NCBI GenBank assembly: GCA_025356915.1
Contig: JANXQG010000491.1
Location: 1 to 7,343, forward strand
Length of the DNA: 7,343 bases
Origin: Planctomycetota bacterium
GTDB lineage: Bacteria > Planctomycetota > Planctomycetia > Pirellulales > Thermoguttaceae
Direction of reading: 5' to 3'
The position numbers were made by a program, and so were the translations under genes. The notes under the pieces were generated by a model, which saw nothing but the letters and a program-made list of their open reading frames with translations, was not told the DNA's origin and made no database searches. Positions 1 to 6,291 of the stretch are shown here, one piece after another; position 1 is the stretch's first letter, and the number at the start of each line of letters is the position of its first letter.

Positions 1-330
1 GCCAACGCGGTGGGCCTCATCAGCTTGAACAAGAAGTGGTACGAGACCGACAGCTACAAGGACGTCCGCGAAATCGACGTTCTCGAGGACAAGAAGGGCG
101 AAGACCCCACGCGTCGCATTCAAAAGGCCGATCTTATGCGGCTCGTCACCAAGGGCCTGAATCGCAATGAGCGGTTGATTATCATCCTCTATTATTATGA
201 GGAACTGACGATGAAGGAAATCGGTGCCACGCTCGACCTCTCCGAAAGCCGCGTCAGCCAGATGCACAGTTCGATCGTCGATCGCCTGAAGAGCCAACTT
301 GGCCGCAGAAGGCCCGAATTCGGGTCGTAA
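1..330 (+). CDS. FliA/WhiG-type (sigma-28 class) RNA polymerase sigma factor, 3' part only
   Basis: Frame 1 is open from the first base and ends at TAA 328-330, so the gene begins upstream of the window and only its last 109 residues are seen. Sigma factors of this family direct RNA polymerase to a dedicated promoter class. The visible part is the region 3/4 end. After a charged linker (EDKKGEDPTRR) comes a region 4 block: LNRNERLIIILYYYEELTMK, then the helix-turn-helix IGATLDLSESRVSQMHSSIV, which would contact the -35 element. The ERLIIILYYYEELTMKEIG pattern is typical of the FliA/WhiG group, not of ECF sigma factors, which are shorter and lack this spacing. The GTG at 10-12 is an internal valine, not a start. 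The next gene begins 15 bases after the stop, so the two may be co-transcribed. Family assignment is firm; the regulon cannot be told from here. Confidence 0.9.
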   Translation, partial: ANAVGLISLNKKWYETDSYKDVREIDVLEDKKGEDPTRRIQKADLMRLVTKGLNRNERLIIILYYYEELTMKEIGATLDLSESRVSQMHSSIVDRLKSQLGRRRPEFGS

Positions 331-345
331 GACGGACTGTTGACC

Positions 346-2829
346 ATGCCTTCAATAGCCGCATCATCCGTGCTTCGCGCCCATCTTGCCTCGACGCCCG
401 TTGCCCGCGGTGCAAGCTGGTTCGTTGCCCTGGCGGCCTTTACGCTGATCGCCGTCTCGGTGGGAAGTTATTTCTATCATCGCCGACAGTTGGACTCGAT
501 CGCGGCCAAGCACCTGCGACTGGTGGTCGCCGGATCAGGACAGTTGCAAGTCGGAATGCCGAGCGTATACAACCTCCAGGCCACCACGGTTACCGGGGTG
601 CCGTGGGCGGCCCAGGTGGAGTGGTCGCTCTCCACGGCCGATGGCAAGCGACTCGTCGATCGCAAAGAACCAACCGACGACCAGGGCCGGCTGACCATGG
701 TCGTGCCGGCCGATATGGACCTTCCCACGCGGTCGGACGGGCAATCACAACTTACCGTCACTGTCGGCGGGGGCGTGAACCCGCCGAGCGTTGTGCTGCC
801 GCTGCCTATTCGGCCGGCGAGTTATCTTACGCGTCTCTGGCTCGACCGTCGCAGTTATCGGGCCGGTGAAACGATTTACTATCGCTCGCTGACGGTCTCT
901 CGCTACAATTTGATCGCTCACCGTACGCTCCCCATGGAGTTCGAGATCCTCGATCCCAAGTTGCTCCCGCTGCCGGACTCGCGAATCGATGGCCTCACCA
1001 ATCAGGGCGTCGGCAACGGCTCGTTCCGGCTGAGTGATTCGCTACCCGCCGGCACCTACACGCTGGTGGCCCGTGGATTGGACAATGTATTTCCCGAAGA
1101 GCGTTTGGCGTTTGAAGTAATCGGTCCAGCGACGCCGCATTTTCCAGCGAAGACGATTACCGAGGAAATCCCCAAGCGCACAGGGGCCCCACACGTTGAC
1201 TTCTACCCCGAGGGCGGAAATATGGCCGCCGGGATCGAGAATCGTGTCTATTTTGCTGCCCGTGACGCGAAAGGTCAACCGATGGAGATCCGTGGCAATA
1301 TCGTGGATAGCAAGGGCGCAAGTGTGGCGACGGTGGAATCATCCCCCGGCGGTCTGGGAATATTCACCCTCATGCCTGACGCTGCGGAAACCTACCTGCT
1401 GAAAATTGTCAGCCCGGCGGGCATCAACGAATCACCGCGGATACCACCGGCATCTTCCGATCAGAAGATCACGATCGCGACGGGGCGGGGCGTCTTTGCC
1501 TCGGGTGCCCCGCTGGAGTTCAATGTCCGGGCAGTGAAGGATCGTCTCCCGCTCGTCATTACGGCTCGCCTGCGTGGGATGCTCGTGAGTCAGCAGATGC
1601 TCGTTACCTCGTCGCAGGATCAGCAGGGGAAGGCCAACACGGTGTCGATTCCCTTGGATGACCAGGTCGCTGGAGTGATCCGCTTGACCGTTCACGACTT
1701 CACAAAGAGTCCGCCAAAAGTGCTTGCCGAGCGGTTGGTTTATCGCCAGCCGCGGCGACTGGTCATTCGTGTAGCCGAGGGAAAGGAGCCAGGCGACGAG
1801 CTTGCGCTTTTCGTTCAGAATGAGAAGGGGCGGCCCGTCGCCGCTGTTTTGGGACTGACGGTGCTCGATGGTGGGAAAGACAAGACCTCTCGACCAAACC
1901 GCTCCTGGCCCGATCTGCTGCATGTTTTGTTATTGGACGGTGACTTGGAGAATCCGGCCGCGTTGGAGAACTTCCATTTGAATCTTTCCGATACCGACGC
2001 AGCGGCGGCGACACTCGATCTCGAACTCGGTTGCCAGAGGCCGCGCACGGTAGAAAAACCCAGTGCCGCGAATCGCACCCAGATGGAAAAAAGTGGGTTT
2101 TCGTTTGCTGGGCGAACTGGAACTGGTCCCGCCCCATGGCTGCGCCTAGACCCGGAAATGCCCCCATCGCCTTTCGTACTCTTCGATAACCTGAACGAAT
2201 TGCAAGCACGGTACGAAGCGACGCTGAGCGAGTATCGGGCCAAACGAACGCATGTCGTCAACGCCTTGATTATGCTCAGTTTTTTCGGCGGACTGGCACT
2301 GGCATTGCTCGTGACCATGTTGGCCCTGCTGCGTATTGTCTGGGGCAGCCGGCTTTGGCTGCCAACCGTCGTAGCAACGATCTGTTGCGTCGTCGTCACA
2401 GCCGTGTCGAACGAACCTAGCCGAATGAAGCCCGTCGAAACCGCGACAGTCGGGTTTGCTCCTTGCGTACCTTGCTTTGACGCCGAACACAAGGAGCAAA
2501 ACCGCTGGGAATCGGCCATCTCCGAATCCATGCCGGCCGACAGCAAGCTGCGAAATCTTGCCGATAAACTCAGTAAGACGGGTGGCGACGAGGAAAAACT
2601 GAAATCCGATCGATTTATCGTGCGGCAGTACGCATCGCCCGACATAGCCCGTTCCATCGCGGGTGAAGATGGTGCCAAACCGCTGGCCTGGTATCCGCTC
2701 GTGATGGCTGGCACCGATGGCCGCGTAGCCTTGCCAGGCCTCGCGCCCGCTGCCGGTCGGCCGGTTCGCCTGTTCATCGACGCCCACGGCGATGGCCGGA
2801 TCGAGTCATGCGAGTTGCTGATAAAATAG
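346..2829 (+). CDS. Membrane-anchored alpha-2-macroglobulin-like (MG-domain) protein lacking the thioester half
   Basis: The product is 827 residues counted from ATG 346; an in-frame TTG at 340 would add two, and neither start has a clear ribosome binding site. An N-terminal anchor (about 24-43, followed by HRR) leads into extracytoplasmic beta-rich domains. Residues ~158-260 resemble a macroglobulin MG2 domain (LWLDRRSYRAGETIYYRSLT, then PAGTYTLVARG). Residues ~284-360 carry the FYPEGGN motif (286-292) seen in bacterial macroglobulin-like proteins. Residues ~490-565 resemble the stretch before the bait region. Two membrane helices follow (about 639-662 and 670-687) around a short loop with two arginines, which would return the C-terminus to the periplasmic side. 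The tail has a CVPC pair (707-710), VRQYAS (759-764) and a WYPLVMAGTDGRVALPGL / DAHGDGR block resembling the MG7-like domain of longer relatives. The protein then ends. No GCGEQ-type thioester motif or complement-like domain is present, and its length is about half that of complete bacterial macroglobulins. Protease trapping by thioester is therefore unlikely; an envelope structural or binding role is an inference. Confidence 0.72.
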   Translation: MPSIAASSVLRAHLASTPVARGASWFVALAAFTLIAVSVGSYFYHRRQLDSIAAKHLRLVVAGSGQLQVGMPSVYNLQATTVTGVPWAAQVEWSLSTADGKRLVDRKEPTDDQGRLTMVVPADMDLPTRSDGQSQLTVTVGGGVNPPSVVLPLPIRPASYLTRLWLDRRSYRAGETIYYRSLTVSRYNLIAHRTLPMEFEILDPKLLPLPDSRIDGLTNQGVGNGSFRLSDSLPAGTYTLVARGLDNVFPEERLAFEVIGPATPHFPAKTITEEIPKRTGAPHVDFYPEGGNMAAGIENRVYFAARDAKGQPMEIRGNIVDSKGASVATVESSPGGLGIFTLMPDAAETYLLKIVSPAGINESPRIPPASSDQKITIATGRGVFASGAPLEFNVRAVKDRLPLVITARLRGMLVSQQMLVTSSQDQQGKANTVSIPLDDQVAGVIRLTVHDFTKSPPKVLAERLVYRQPRRLVIRVAEGKEPGDELALFVQNEKGRPVAAVLGLTVLDGGKDKTSRPNRSWPDLLHVLLLDGDLENPAALENFHLNLSDTDAAAATLDLELGCQRPRTVEKPSAANRTQMEKSGFSFAGRTGTGPAPWLRLDPEMPPSPFVLFDNLNELQARYEATLSEYRAKRTHVVNALIMLSFFGGLALALLVTMLALLRIVWGSRLWLPTVVATICCVVVTAVSNEPSRMKPVETATVGFAPCVPCFDAEHKEQNRWESAISESMPADSKLRNLADKLSKTGGDEEKLKSDRFIVRQYASPDIARSIAGEDGAKPLAWYPLVMAGTDGRVALPGLAPAAGRPVRLFIDAHGDGRIESCELLIK

Positions 2830-2847
2830 CAGGTGACTATTGGGGGG

Positions 2848-2968
2848 TCAGGAGAATTGCAAAGTTCAACGCGAAGGGGTCAGGTCGATGTTTTCGGAAG
2901 GATCTCAGGTGAATTTCATGCGTTCTCGCCGGAAAATGGAGCAGACCCCGGACTTTGCAGTTCTCCTG
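2848..2968. repeat. Palindromic MITE/REP-like element with possible 8-bp target duplication
   Basis: Inverted arms lie at 2849-2866 (CAGGAGAATTGCAAAGTT) and 2951-2968; the right arm's reverse complement matches at 16 of 18 bases. Complementarity continues inward with GGGGTC (2877-2882) against GACCCC (2944-2949) and TTTTCGG (2891-2897) against CCGGAAAA (2929-2936). The whole ~120 bp can fold back on itself. The flanks share TTGGGGGG (2840-2847 and 2969-2976), which could be a target-site duplication, although a G-run makes chance identity easier. No transposase is encoded, so any movement would need a protein supplied elsewhere. It begins about 18 bases after the preceding stop codon. Confidence 0.65.
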
Positions 2969-3041
2969 TTGGGGGGGCTTCGCGCCGAGGCAACTTGCGA
3001 GTATACAAGATAATATCTGATTCATGCATTACCACCGCAGT

Positions 3042-3047
3042 AAGGGG
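3042..3047 (+). promoter_or_regulatory. Ribosome binding site that favours the TTG 3057 start
   Basis: AAGGGG lies nine bases before the TTG at 3057-3059. The in-frame ATG at 3024 has nothing purine-rich at the right distance upstream (GATAATATCTGATTC). That ATG also follows directly after GATAAT (3009-3014), which resembles a -10 box, though I see no matching -35. This is the reason for preferring the shorter protein. Confidence 0.45.
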
Positions 3048-3056
3048 ATACTTTCC

Positions 3057-3476
3057 TTGGCCAAGCCAGTAATAGATAAGAACAATTCGGACGCTCATCG
3101 CACACGGCTTCTCAACCTTCGTTCCCGCTTGCGAGGCGAGATGGGGCGGATGGCCGACGCGGTCCTGGGCCAGGGCCAAACGGGAGCTAGCAGCATGCCG
3201 ATCCACATGGCCGACCTGGGCAGCGACAACTTTGAGCAGGAGCTTACCTTAAGCCTGGTCGGCAACGAGAAAGAGGCCCTCAATCAGATCGAGTTCGCCC
3301 TGGGACGGATTGCTGATGGCAGCTACGGCAAATGCGAGGATTGTGGTAAGAAGATCCCCGAGCCACGACTGGAGGCCATCCCCTACACGGCGGTGTGTGT
3401 ACAGTGTGCTGCGATCCAGGAGGAGCAGCGAGGCGGCGATGAGCAGTCACCGTACTCATCACACGAAGTGGAATGA
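3057..3476 (+). CDS. DksA/TraR-family C4 zinc-finger protein
   Basis: From TTG 3057 the protein has 139 residues. An alternative ATG at 3024 would add 11 residues (MHYHRSKGILS) but has no visible ribosome binding site. DksA-family proteins enter the secondary channel of RNA polymerase and, often with ppGpp, change transcription initiation at stress and ribosomal promoters. The N-terminal ~80 residues are charged and helical, fitting the coiled-coil, with acidic residues around HMADLGSDNFEQE (about 50-62) where the tip would be; the exact DxxDxA of E. coli DksA is not present. The C-terminal zinc finger is complete: CEDC (Cys93, Cys96) and CVQC (Cys114, Cys117) frame KKIPEPRLEAIPYTAV, a classic match to the family. 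A short polar tail follows. The gene appears monocistronic, convergent with nifS. The family is certain; whether it acts exactly as E. coli DksA is not. Confidence 0.88.
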   Translation: MAKPVIDKNNSDAHRTRLLNLRSRLRGEMGRMADAVLGQGQTGASSMPIHMADLGSDNFEQELTLSLVGNEKEALNQIEFALGRIADGSYGKCEDCGKKIPEPRLEAIPYTAVCVQCAAIQEEQRGGDEQSPYSSHEVE

Positions 3477-3684
3477 GCAGGTTTCGATCATAAGGTGGCG
3501 TACTGATGGCACAATATGTCCGGTGCCTCGAAGCCCGCTCCGGGAACTCTTGCCCATTCATTCCCTACGCCAACGGCGTTGCGTCCCAAATTGGACAATG
3601 ATACCAAAATCCTTAAGTTGGTTCGTATGGGGGCTCGCTGCGATCGTCCCACCCTACTACCTGCTACTGCTGCACTGCTAGCGA
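3477..3684. other. Convergent intergenic gap with two overlapping tiny ORFs of doubtful status
   Basis: This gap separates the DksA-like gene from the end of nifS. On the plus strand AAGGTGG (3492-3498) precedes ATG 3506, which opens a 31-codon ORF ending at TGA 3599-3601. That stop overlaps ATG 3598 (ATGA) of a 27-codon ORF ending at TAG 3679-3681. The second peptide is hydrophobic (WFVWGLAAIVPPYYLLLL) and could span a membrane once. I recognise neither. Both may be chance or the remains of a lost gene. Only weak hairpins are seen (ACGCC-AAC-GGCGT at 3567-3579), with no T-run, so no clear intrinsic terminator is called. Confidence 0.25.
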
Positions 3685-4914
3685 TTAGCTCCGCGGGTTC
3701 GCTCGGACTAATTCCTCGGCGTCCGCTCGCGGGGCATTCTGTTCCTGATCCCAGTAGGGCGATAAGCGGCGAAGATTAGCAACCATCTTAGGAAAGACCT
3801 TGAGGATGTGATCGATATCGTCGTCGGTGTTGTAGCGGCTCAAGCTGAATCGGATCGAGCCATGTACTGCGGTGAAAGGTACCTTCATCGCGCGCAATAC
3901 ATGCGAAGGCTCCAGCGATCCCGAGGTGCAAGCCGACCCGCTGGAGGCGCAAATGCCCGCATCGCTTAACTGATAGAGCATCCCCTCGCCTTCAACGAAG
4001 TGACAGGAGATGTTCAGTGTGTTCGGCAATCTCGGGCTGCCGCGGCCATTGACCTGCACGCTGGGGATCGTGGCTTCGATCGATTGTTCCAGCCGGTCGC
4101 GCAATCCGCAAACGCGGGTTTTTTCGTCCTCAAAGTACTCTTGGGCCAGCTCCAGCGCACGGGCCAAGCCGACAATGTACGGCATGTTTTCCGTCCCCGC
4201 TCGGCGGCCGGCCTCTTGGTGCCCGCCGATTATGAGCGGCCGGCAAGGTGTGCCGGGTTTGATGTATAGCACGCCAATACCCTTGGGGGCGTGCAGTTTA
4301 TGTCCCGAGAAGGAAAGTAAGTCGACTTGCCGATATTCCTGCCCGAGATCGATCCGCATCTTGCCGACGGACTGCGTGGCGTCGCAATGAAAGACGATGG
4401 CGGGATCGGTTTCCTTCGTCAGCCGGGCGAGCAGCTCGATCGGAAAGACAACGCCCGTTTCATTGTTGGCGTGCATGATGCTCACCAGCAGCGTCTCGGT
4501 ACTCAAGGCTCGGACGAACTGGCGCAGATCGAGATTGCCTTCGCCGTCGACATTCAAGCAGGTGATACGGTAGCCGTCTCGCTCGAGATCCTTGCATACC
4601 TCCAGCACGGCCGGGTGCTCGACCGACGTAGTAATAACGTGTCGCCGCTGCGGATTGGCCTTAGCCACGCCGAGGATCGCCATATTATTGCTCTCCGAAG
4701 CACAACCGGTGAAGAGGATCGGCTTGGCGTCGGTAAGCCCAAAGTGCCGCGCGACCACCTGCCGTGCCCGATCGAGGGCCTCGTGGACCCGCTGGGCCGG
4801 CTCGTACATCGAACTTGGATTGAAGTAGCTCTCGGCGAAGAATGGGCTCATCGCCTCGACAACTTCCGGGGCAATGGCGGTGGTGGCGTTGTTGTCGACG
4901 TAAACGATTTTCAT
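3685..4914 (-). CDS. nifS: Cysteine desulfurase NifS (class I, PLP-dependent)
   Basis: The enzyme converts L-cysteine to alanine and hands the persulfide sulfur to a scaffold protein. From ATG 4914 it has 409 residues, the usual size. That start gives MKIVYVDNNATT, the standard beginning of the family. An in-frame ATG at 4932 (or TTG 4935) would add six or seven residues and overlap the end of nifU; it has a weak purine-rich site upstream and cannot be excluded. The cofactor histidine is in SVEHPAV (His100), the cofactor aspartate in HCDATQSVGK (Asp178), and the PLP lysine in SFSGHKLHAPKG (Lys206). GRRAGTEN (236-243) is the phosphate/substrate region. The catalytic cysteine is in SSGSACTSGSLEPSHVLRAM (Cys329). 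All key residues are intact. It lies ten bases after nifU on the same strand, so the two are surely one operon, NifU being its sulfur acceptor. Stop is TAA at 3687-3685. Confidence 0.95.
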   Translation of the reverse strand: MKIVYVDNNATTAIAPEVVEAMSPFFAESYFNPSSMYEPAQRVHEALDRARQVVARHFGLTDAKPILFTGCASESNNMAILGVAKANPQRRHVITTSVEHPAVLEVCKDLERDGYRITCLNVDGEGNLDLRQFVRALSTETLLVSIMHANNETGVVFPIELLARLTKETDPAIVFHCDATQSVGKMRIDLGQEYRQVDLLSFSGHKLHAPKGIGVLYIKPGTPCRPLIIGGHQEAGRRAGTENMPYIVGLARALELAQEYFEDEKTRVCGLRDRLEQSIEATIPSVQVNGRGSPRLPNTLNISCHFVEGEGMLYQLSDAGICASSGSACTSGSLEPSHVLRAMKVPFTAVHGSIRFSLSRYNTDDDIDHILKVFPKMVANLRRLSPYWDQEQNAPRADAEELVRANPRS

Positions 4915-4924
4915 GGGTAGACTT

Positions 4925-5905
4925 TCAAACATCAATCACTCTCACCCGCTCGTCGACCATCTCTTTCAGCGTCCGCTCGACAAGCATCCGTAGCGTCTGG
5001 CCCGCACCACTGCATCCGATGCAGCGGCCGGTAAGATGGCAGTAGACGAGCATGTCTTTGATGTCGACGATTTCCAGGTCGCCGCCGTCGCGCTTAAGCA
5101 TCGGCCTCACGTAGTCGTCGATCACCTTGTCGATCTTCTTGGCGAATTGGTACGGCGAGAGCGCAGCCTCGTTCGGGTTGGCCGCTTGCCGGGCCTGCAC
5201 AGGCTCGGTATCGGGCAACTTGGTCTGCGTGAGGATCTTCAGTTCCAGCTTGCCGCCACCCCAAGTTTCATTCAGCAGGTCTTGTAGACCGCCTGGAATA
5301 TGATGACAGGCCATGCATGCCCCGCCAGCCTTAATGGCGTTGGTGATCTCCGGGATGGTGCGCAAGTTGAGTTCCTTGATCTTGCGGCGGATGTACGGTT
5401 CGCTGAGCGTGAAGCAATTGCAGACGATGCGGCCTTCGTCGCCCTCTTCGGCGTGCAGATCGATGCCCAACTGCTGCAAATCGATCCCGCGCTTCTGGGC
5501 CCAATTGAAAACGGCCGCCTCGAGCGCCTCGGCCCCCATCACCGAGCAATGGATCTTCTGCTGCGGTAGCCCCCCGAGAAAGTCGACGATGGCCTGGTTG
5601 CTGATCTTGAGGGCCTGGATCGGCGTAAAAGACCCCTGCTCGATCAGCGTGCAGAGGGCCTCGGACGCGGCGATCGCCGAGGTGCAGCCGAACGTCAGAT
5701 AGCGAGCATCGGTGATGACATCCTCGGCCGGATTCGTCGGATGGCGACGGACGCGGAACGTGAAACGCATTGCATCGCCGCAGGCGAGCGAGCCGTGCTC
5801 GCCCAAGCCGTCCGGATCGTCGATCTCGCCTAGATGCGTACCCGGCTTGCCATGAACCGCGTCCATGAAAAGCTGTTTCGTCTTTTCGCTATATTCCCAT
5901 GCCAC
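4925..5905 (-). CDS. nifU: Iron-sulfur cluster assembly scaffold NifU, full three-domain form
   Basis: The 326-residue protein builds [2Fe-2S] and [4Fe-4S] clusters from iron and NifS-derived sulfur and passes them to target enzymes. The N-terminal IscU-like domain (about 1-135) has its three ligand cysteines: GSLACGDAM (Cys42, with Asp44), FGCTSA (Cys74) and IHCSVMGAEAL (Cys120). The central BFD-like ferredoxin domain (about 158-212) binds a permanent [2Fe-2S] cluster through VCNC (Cys162, Cys164) and ACMAC (Cys197, Cys200). A variable linker (~220-250) leads to the C-terminal Nfu domain (about 252-326) with CIGC (Cys295, Cys298). An additional Cys289 sits six residues before that pair. The length matches Azotobacter NifU closely. 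The start is GTG 5905 with a good ribosome binding site; the next in-frame ATG is at residue 14, inside the conserved N-terminus. nifU precedes nifS, the usual order. With no nitrogenase gene nearby it probably serves general Fe-S assembly, as NIF-type systems do in some non-diazotrophs. Confidence 0.95.
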   Translation of the reverse strand: MAWEYSEKTKQLFMDAVHGKPGTHLGEIDDPDGLGEHGSLACGDAMRFTFRVRRHPTNPAEDVITDARYLTFGCTSAIAASEALCTLIEQGSFTPIQALKISNQAIVDFLGGLPQQKIHCSVMGAEALEAAVFNWAQKRGIDLQQLGIDLHAEEGDEGRIVCNCFTLSEPYIRRKIKELNLRTIPEITNAIKAGGACMACHHIPGGLQDLLNETWGGGKLELKILTQTKLPDTEPVQARQAANPNEAALSPYQFAKKIDKVIDDYVRPMLKRDGGDLEIVDIKDMLVYCHLTGRCIGCSGAGQTLRMLVERTLKEMVDERVRVIDV

Positions 5906-5911
5906 TGCTGC

Positions 5912-5917
5912 TCTCCC
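5912..5917 (-). promoter_or_regulatory. Ribosome binding site of nifU
   Basis: Read on the minus strand, GGGAGA lies six bases before the GTG start codon at 5905-5903. It is the strongest ribosome binding site in the window and decides in favour of the GTG start. Confidence 0.6.
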
Positions 5918-5941
5918 GTATCGCGCCTCGGTAACTCCAAC

Positions 5942-5977
5942 GGAATAAATTCCATTTTACGAATGCCGATTGCATTC
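5942..5977. promoter_or_regulatory. Two operator-like inverted repeats upstream of nifU
   Basis: GGAAT-AA-ATTCC (5942-5953) and GAATGC-CGATT-GCATTC (5961-5977) are both perfect dyads in their arms. Their centres are about 21.5 bp apart, near two helical turns. They share GAAT/ATTC half-sites and begin 37 bases upstream of the nifU start. Just beyond, on the minus strand, TATAAA (5997-5992) could be a -10 box, though no convincing -35 is seen. If so, both dyads lie in the transcribed leader and could act as a protein-binding site or as RNA hairpins. Neither matches the IscR consensus I know. The regulatory role is inference. Confidence 0.35.
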
Positions 5978-6139
5978 ACCTTCCTATTCAGTTTATACGC
6001 CTCAGACAAAAAATGCGAGTCCGACTGCTATTCTTGACAACAGCCATTTTTGACTGCCAGTGTTTACAATTATTTCCAGATATGTCAAAATCCAATAATT
6101 AATGGTCGAAAATAATTTCCGTGTTTTGAACGTCGGATG
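5978..6139. other. AT-rich part of the divergent nifU / DUF4261 intergenic region
   Basis: This stretch is clearly richer in A and T than the surrounding genes and has no credible coding frame. It presumably holds the divergent promoters. TTGACA occurs on the plus strand at 6034-6039 and again on the minus strand at 6088-6083, but neither has a TATAAT-like hexamer at 16-18 bases. The best plus-strand pair is TTTACA (6063-6068) with CAAAAT (6086-6091) at 17 bases, which is weak. No tRNA or recognised RNA gene is seen. Confidence 0.35.
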
Positions 6140-6240
6140 CCACCAGCTTACGGACTGTCGATTTAGTCGAAAGAGTTTTCCCGCCCCCGCTGGGCTTGCC
6201 CCGTGGGGGCGGACTAAATCGACAGACCGCAAGTCGGTGG
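6140..6240. repeat. ~100 bp palindromic repeat with nested GC-rich hairpin
   Basis: Two 29-base arms at 6140-6168 and 6212-6240 are inverted copies matching at 25 of 29 bases. The innermost 14 (CTGTCGATTTAGTC and its complement) match perfectly. Inside lies a second stem, CCGCCCCCGC (6181-6190) against GTGGGGGCGG (6203-6212), 9 of 10 paired, and within that GGGC-TT-GCCC (6192-6201). Nearly the whole element folds into one long hairpin, with an 11-base AT-rich bulge (6169-6179) on the left side only. It encodes nothing and has no T-run after it, so it is not a standard terminator. It ends 51 bases before the next start codon and may lie in that gene's leader. I read it as a mobile-type interspersed repeat; copies elsewhere cannot be checked here. 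Confidence 0.65.
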
Positions 6241-6282
6241 TGACATTGAATAGGGGAGTTATCTCTGTCTAAATCCTTCCTT

Positions 6283-6286
6283 GAGG
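6283..6286 (+). promoter_or_regulatory. Short ribosome binding site before the DUF4261 gene
   Basis: GAGG lies five bases before ATG 6292. It supports this ATG over the out-of-frame TTG at 6281, whose reading frame is a shadow. Confidence 0.4.
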
Positions 6287-6291
6287 TTTTC

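Noticed and set aside
1815..2777. Minus-strand 320-residue ORF
   Set aside because: It is fully antisense to the macroglobulin-like gene, with serine/arginine-rich low-complexity content and no recognisable motif.
346..2829. Functional thioester protease inhibitor (complete alpha-2-macroglobulin)
   Set aside because: No GCGEQ-like motif or complement-like domain is present; the protein ends before that half.
2833..3072. Plus-strand 79-residue ORF
   Set aside because: It lies almost entirely in the palindromic element and reads like a translated repeat.
3685..5905. Nitrogen fixation gene cluster
   Set aside because: Only nifU and nifS are present. NIF-type assembly genes also occur in organisms that do not fix nitrogen.
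6181..6212. Intrinsic terminator
   Set aside because: The GC-rich stem is strong, but no T-run follows on either strand, and it lies between divergent genes where a terminator is not expected.
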